A stretch of 37,979 bases of DNA from a bacterium (GTDB lineage Bacteria; Bacteroidota; Bacteroidia; Flavobacteriales_D; Sanyastnellaceae), in contig JAPOHG010000018.1 of NCBI GenBank assembly GCA_029979565.1, forward strand, positions 1 to 37,979. The letters run 5' to 3'. The notes beneath the pieces were generated by a model. That model was not told where the DNA came from. It saw only the letters and a list, made by a program, of their open reading frames with translations, and did not search any database. Position numbers and translations under genes: made by a program. Positions within the stretch are counted from its first letter, which is position 1. Each line of letters starts with the position of its first letter. Of this stretch, positions 34,066 to 37,979 are shown one piece after another.

Positions 34066-35115
34066 ATGCAACGCACGGAAATTGAGTCTTTGGGAGAGTT
34101 CGGATTGATCCGCCGATTGACGGAACAAACGGTGCTCCGCCAGCCGTCTTCATTGTTGGGCATTGGTGACGATGCAGCGGTCATCAACCCCGAAGGCAAA
34201 CGCGTGGTGGTGTCCACCGATATGCTCGTTGAAGGGGTTCATTTCGACCTTTCGTACGCCCCCCTCAAGCACCTTGGCTACAAAGCAGTTGCGGTGAACC
34301 TTTCGGACATCTGTGCGATGAACGCGTTGCCCACACAGGTTACGGTATCCATTGCGGTGAGCAGTCGTTTCTCGGTTGAAGCGCTCGATGAGCTCTACAC
34401 CGGTGTGCACAAAGCGTGTGCGGTTTACGGGGTGGACCTCGTTGGTGGCGACACGTCATCCTCTACGTCTGGATTGATGATCACGGTCACGGCCCTGGGA
34501 TTGGTCGACGGTGACCAAGCCGTTTCGCGCTCGGGTGCTAAGGCCGGTGATTTGCTGGTGGTGACCGGTGACCTGGGCGGTGCCTACATGGGATTGCAGG
34601 TGTTGGAACGCGAGAAAGTTGTTTTCCAATCCGCCCCTACGGCCCAGCCGGACCTCAGTGGCCACGAGGGCATCCTCGAGCGTCAATTGAAGCCCGAGGC
34701 GCGCACCGACGTCATCCGTGAATTGGCCGAGCTCGGCCTCAAGCCGACGTCGATGATTGACATTTCCGACGGGCTCGCATCGGAGGTTTTCCACCTGTGT
34801 GCCTCCTCGGGACTGGGTGTCAAACTCTATGAGGACAAACTGCCCATCGACCCCCACACGTACAAGACTGCCCGCGATTTCAACCTCGACCCCACGCTGT
34901 GTATGCTCAGTGGCGGCGAGGATTACGAACTGCTTTTCACGATTTCCCAGGACGATTACGACAAGGTGCGCAACCACCCCAAATTGTCTGTGATTGGCCA
35001 CATGTTGGAAGACACCGAGGAGAAGACCTTGGTCACCAAAAACGGCCTCGAAACGCCGCTCAAGGCGCAGGGTTGGGACGGCATCAAGAAGTCAAACGAA
35101 GGCGAGGAGTCGTAA
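34066..35115 (+). CDS. thiL: Thiamine-monophosphate kinase
   Basis: The 349-residue enzyme phosphorylates thiamine monophosphate to the active cofactor thiamine diphosphate. It has the ThiL/PurM fold with IGDDAAVI near residue 26 (metal-ATP site), STDMLVEGVHFDL, AVNLSDICAMNA, VGGDTSSS and IDISDGLASE. The C-terminus GGEDYELLFT is also typical. Length is normal. It lies 32 bp after the FKBP gene with its own promoter and 3 bp before the amidotransferase gene. No other thi gene is in the window. Confidence 0.95.
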   Translation: MQRTEIESLGEFGLIRRLTEQTVLRQPSSLLGIGDDAAVINPEGKRVVVSTDMLVEGVHFDLSYAPLKHLGYKAVAVNLSDICAMNALPTQVTVSIAVSSRFSVEALDELYTGVHKACAVYGVDLVGGDTSSSTSGLMITVTALGLVDGDQAVSRSGAKAGDLLVVTGDLGGAYMGLQVLEREKVVFQSAPTAQPDLSGHEGILERQLKPEARTDVIRELAELGLKPTSMIDISDGLASEVFHLCASSGLGVKLYEDKLPIDPHTYKTARDFNLDPTLCMLSGGEDYELLFTISQDDYDKVRNHPKLSVIGHMLEDTEEKTLVTKNGLETPLKAQGWDGIKKSNEGEES

Positions 35116-35118
35116 GCA

Positions 35119-37005
35119 ATGTGTGGTATTGCAGGCGTATACGGCATCAGTGATCGGTCGAGATTCCCGGAGGCCTGCGGCGCTGTGGGTCGCATGGTAG
35201 AAGCCATTGCGCACAGAGGGCCTGACGCGTCCGGGGTGTGGATGGAAGAGGATGAGGTGGTGCTGGGCCATCGACGCTTGAGCATCATCGATACCCGGGA
35301 GGCCTCCAACCAGCCATTCATCGACAGCGCAACGGGCGATGTGATTGTCTTCAATGGAGAAGTTTACAATTACCGGGAATTGCGTGCCCAACTCAGCGGA
35401 GATTACGCGTTTCAAACCGATAGCGATACCGAAGTGGTTCTTGCAGCCATGCAGGTCTGGGGCCGGGCGGCGCTGACCGAATTCAATGGGATGTTCGCGT
35501 TTGCGTATTGGAACCATGCGCGACGAGAATTGACGTTGGCCCGTGACCGCATGGGCATTAAGCCGCTGTATTACGCCCACGCCGACAACATGGTGGTGTT
35601 TTCGAGTGAAGTGCGCAGCTTGCTGGCCTCGGATTGGGTTGAGCGCAAACACGACCCTGTGGGCTTGGCCGATTACCTCCGTTACCAGACAGTGCATGCG
35701 CCTCGCACCATCGTGAAGGGAGTGAGTTTGTTACCGGCTGGCCATTGGATTCGGTTGCAGGGCGAAGAGACAGAAACCGGTCGCTGGTGGGACCCCGCAG
35801 CATCGCCGTCGCCGTCGGGGCGCTCACGGAAGGAGGAATTGGCGCGGATCCATGAGGCCCTCTCTCGGTCCGTGGAATTGCGGTTGCGTTCGGATGTGCC
35901 GTTGGGTGCTTTTTTATCCGGCGGGATTGATTCGAGCGCCATCGTTGGCTTGATGAAACAAGCGACCGAGCAGCGCGTATCGACGTTCAGTGTGACGTTT
36001 AACGAGGGGGAATTTGATGAGAGTCCGTATTCACGCTTGATTGCTCAACGGTTTGACACCGACCACCACGAAATTCGTCTGACTCCGGATGCGTTTCTCG
36101 AGGATGTACCATCGGCGTTGGAAGCCATGGACCACCCGAGCGGTGACGGACCCAACACCTATGTGGTAAGCAAAGCGACCAAAGCCGCTGGAATCACCGT
36201 AGCCTTGAGCGGGTTGGGGGGTGATGAATTGTTTGCAGGCTACCCGGTGTTTCAGCGGACGAAAGCCTTGTGGGATCAGCGCTGGCTGGGCTCTTGGCCA
36301 AAAGGCCTCCGCAAGCTAGCCGGCGGGGCATATGCCACATACAAAAAAGACATTACGGCGTACAAGAAAGCCGAGGCGTTGTCCGGAGATTACTTTGATC
36401 TGCTGCACACCTATCCATTGTCCCGCCAGGTATTCCTTGAGCGGGACATACGCCGATTGGCGCCAGGATTGGCGGACCATCCGAATGCGGTGTACAACCA
36501 CTTATTGGAGGAGTTGGGCCCCAAGAGCCGTGGCGAGAAGCTCCCCATGTTGGGCCAGGTCAGCATCGCGGAAATGGGCACGTACATGCAGCATACCTTG
36601 CTGCGCGATACGGACCAGATGTCCATGGCCCACGCCTTGGAGGTGCGCGTGCCGTTTCTTGACCACAACGTTGTTGCTGCGGCGTTGTCCGTATCAGATG
36701 AGGACAAATGGCCGCACTCGCCCAAGCAATTGCTCACGGACGCGTTGCAAGATTTGCTCCCGCGCGAAGTGATTGACCGCCCGAAGATGGGCTTTACCTT
36801 GCCTTGGGAAGTTTGGATGCGAACCGCGCTGAAACCCATGTGTGAGGAAGGGTTGGAGGTGCTGTCAGAACTGGGGACTTTTGCTGAGCACGAGGTGCAA
36901 TCCATTTGGAATGCATTCATTGAAGGAAGCCCACGCTGGTCTTTCTCGCGGGTGTGGTCGTTGGCGGTGCTTGGGCACTGGATGAAACAAAACCGAATTG
37001 CCTGA
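35119..37005 (+). CDS. asnB: Asparagine synthase (glutamine-hydrolysing) family protein
   Basis: The 628-residue protein starts MCGIAGVYG, so Cys2 is the glutaminase nucleophile of a class II amidotransferase domain (HRGPDASGVW, LGHRRLSIID, FNGEVYNYRELR). The synthetase domain carries the ATP pyrophosphatase loop LSGGIDSSAIVGL and later GLGGDELFAGYP and KMGFTLPWEVWMR. The family either makes asparagine or amidates sugars and other acids in surface-polysaccharide clusters. The glycosyltransferase that begins 1 nt after its stop favours the latter, so the gene symbol describes the family only. It follows thiL by 3 bp. Confidence 0.88.
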   Translation: MCGIAGVYGISDRSRFPEACGAVGRMVEAIAHRGPDASGVWMEEDEVVLGHRRLSIIDTREASNQPFIDSATGDVIVFNGEVYNYRELRAQLSGDYAFQTDSDTEVVLAAMQVWGRAALTEFNGMFAFAYWNHARRELTLARDRMGIKPLYYAHADNMVVFSSEVRSLLASDWVERKHDPVGLADYLRYQTVHAPRTIVKGVSLLPAGHWIRLQGEETETGRWWDPAASPSPSGRSRKEELARIHEALSRSVELRLRSDVPLGAFLSGGIDSSAIVGLMKQATEQRVSTFSVTFNEGEFDESPYSRLIAQRFDTDHHEIRLTPDAFLEDVPSALEAMDHPSGDGPNTYVVSKATKAAGITVALSGLGGDELFAGYPVFQRTKALWDQRWLGSWPKGLRKLAGGAYATYKKDITAYKKAEALSGDYFDLLHTYPLSRQVFLERDIRRLAPGLADHPNAVYNHLLEELGPKSRGEKLPMLGQVSIAEMGTYMQHTLLRDTDQMSMAHALEVRVPFLDHNVVAAALSVSDEDKWPHSPKQLLTDALQDLLPREVIDRPKMGFTLPWEVWMRTALKPMCEEGLEVLSELGTFAEHEVQSIWNAFIEGSPRWSFSRVWSLAVLGHWMKQNRIA

Positions 37006-37006
37006 A

Positions 37007-37979
37007 GTGAAAAAGCGCGTGCTGATAGCAGTCGATTGGTTCCCACCGGCATTCAAAGCAGGCGGTCCGATTCGAAGCGCCTACAACCTGGCGGCCTTTC
37101 TTTCTAAAACGCATGAGGTTTGGGTGGTAACAGGCAACCGCGATTTGGACGAAGAGCAACCGCTTGATGTCAAAACCGACCAATGGAACTCAGTGGACGC
37201 AGGTGCTGGTACGGTGCAGGTTTGCTACGCTTCAGGCATCAACAAGAGCCAGTGGCAAGCCATCCTGGATGAGGTAAAGCCTGAGGTCGTTCACTTGAAT
37301 AGTTTGTTTTCTAAAAGCTTCACCTTGTTGCCATTGCGCGTTCTTCGGCAACGACCCAACGTACGCGTGGTTATGGCGCCTCGGGGCATGCTCGGTGAAG
37401 CAGCGCTTTCCATCAAGCCCTTGAAAAAGCGGCTGTTTCTGGCATTGGCTCGGGGCATGGGATGGATGGATCGCGTCCGATGGCACGCCTCCACTGAGCA
37501 AGAAGCGATGGAGGTCCGACAGGCCTTTCCCCGCGCAGAATCCGCAGTTGCACAAAACCTATCTTCTCCTGCTCCTTCCGAAACCCCGTCACGCCCCGCC
37601 GACAGCTGGAACATCGCTGTCATCGGCCGCATTCACCGGGTGAAAAACCTGCATTTCGGATTGAAGGCAGTACTTGAAGCCAAGACTTCTCGCCCCGTCA
37701 CCGTCAATTTTATCGGTCCGGTGGAGGATGCGACATACCAAGAAGAGCTGGAGCGCCTCGCCACCAACAGCCCAGCGGTCAGGGTGGTGTTTCACGGCGG
37801 GATGCCGCCCTCGGAGTTGGGGCCGCATTTTCACGCGGCGCACTACCTGCTCTCCTCGACGACCCAAGAAAACTTTGGCCACTCCATCGTGGAGGCTTGG
37901 GCCCACGGATGTCCGGTGATCATCAGCGACCGGACACCTTGGCGGGACCTCAAAGCGCACAACGTTGGGTGGGATTGGC
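37007..37979 (+). CDS. GT4-family glycosyltransferase (partial, runs off the window)
   Basis: An open frame of about 324 codons starts with GTG 37007, one base after the amidotransferase stop, and is cut by the window end. The N-terminal GT-B Rossmann domain reads KKRVLIAVDWFPPAFKAGGP, with the substrate-side APRGMLGEAAL. The second domain begins NIAVIGRIHRVKNLHFGL and has the retaining-transferase E-x7-E motif ENFGHSIVE (E288 and E296) followed by AWAHGCPVIISD. GT4 enzymes transfer a sugar from a nucleotide donor, often in LPS or capsule assembly at the inner membrane. No ATG occurs near the start; GTG is chosen for the strand that follows it. The donor and acceptor are unknown. Confidence 0.88.
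   Translation, partial: MKKRVLIAVDWFPPAFKAGGPIRSAYNLAAFLSKTHEVWVVTGNRDLDEEQPLDVKTDQWNSVDAGAGTVQVCYASGINKSQWQAILDEVKPEVVHLNSLFSKSFTLLPLRVLRQRPNVRVVMAPRGMLGEAALSIKPLKKRLFLALARGMGWMDRVRWHASTEQEAMEVRQAFPRAESAVAQNLSSPAPSETPSRPADSWNIAVIGRIHRVKNLHFGLKAVLEAKTSRPVTVNFIGPVEDATYQEELERLATNSPAVRVVFHGGMPPSELGPHFHAAHYLLSSTTQENFGHSIVEAWAHGCPVIISDRTPWRDLKAHNVGWDW

Noticed and set aside
1..37979. Mobile elements, CRISPR arrays, phage or defence genes
   Set aside because: No transposase, integrase, short regularly spaced repeats or known defence domains were seen. Gene content and composition look like core chromosome throughout.

Overview
The window reads as chromosomal DNA of a Bacteroidota, most likely a marine member of Flavobacteriales with unusually balanced GC. 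The reasons are a SusC/SusD pair, a SprE/PorW-type lipoprotein, a type IX secretion sorting tail on an M1 peptidase, DUF4270 and DUF4837 lipoproteins, an atpB-E-F-H-A-G operon without atpD or atpC, and promoters of the Bacteroidota TAnnTTTG type with almost no Shine-Dalgarno sequences. All family calls come from reading the translated sequence; no alignment or database search was run.

Layout. Positions 1-576 hold the end of an FG-GAP-like repeat protein (+), a strong hairpin terminator, and tRNA-Asn (-). A PfkB sugar kinase (+) then meets an M23 peptidase (-) head-on. From 2495 to 11494 a plus-strand block carries sprE/porW, bactofilin, an AtpZ-like and an AtpI-like membrane protein, and six ATP synthase genes. 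An orphan NtrY-like histidine kinase and a SusC/SusD outer-membrane uptake pair follow, closed by a clear terminator at 17834. From 17889 to 20950 the minus strand carries a three-gene operon (cyclase-like hydrolase, small lipoprotein, putative outer-membrane protein) and a separate beta-barrel protein. A PLP decarboxylase (+, 21037-22491) overlaps the 3' end of glmS, the last gene of a minus-strand operon made of a truncated glycogen-synthase-like protein, DUF4270 and glmS.

From 26636 the plus strand carries panC, a tatA of only 56 codons, an MltD-like lytic transglycosylase with LysM, DUF4837 and a BNR/YCF48-like lipoprotein, with overlapping starts and stops. An M1 aminopeptidase with a sorting tail (-) is divergent from a SlyD-like FKBP (+). 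thiL, an AsnB-type amidotransferase and a GT4 glycosyltransferase cut by the window edge follow; the last two look like the start of a surface-polysaccharide cluster.

No mobile element, CRISPR array or defence island was seen. Most of the window is core chromosome. The most interesting signals are: (1) a recurring -7 box placed exactly 4 nt before the ATG of several genes, predicting near-leaderless mRNAs; (2) a stand-alone GT5-like domain lacking the usual ADP-glucose-binding motif, in an operon with DUF4270 and glmS; (3) a secreted histidine-rich N-terminal extension on ATP synthase subunit a, with a 10-bp inverted repeat at its promoter; (4) an uncharacterised cyclase-lipoprotein-outer-membrane-protein operon.
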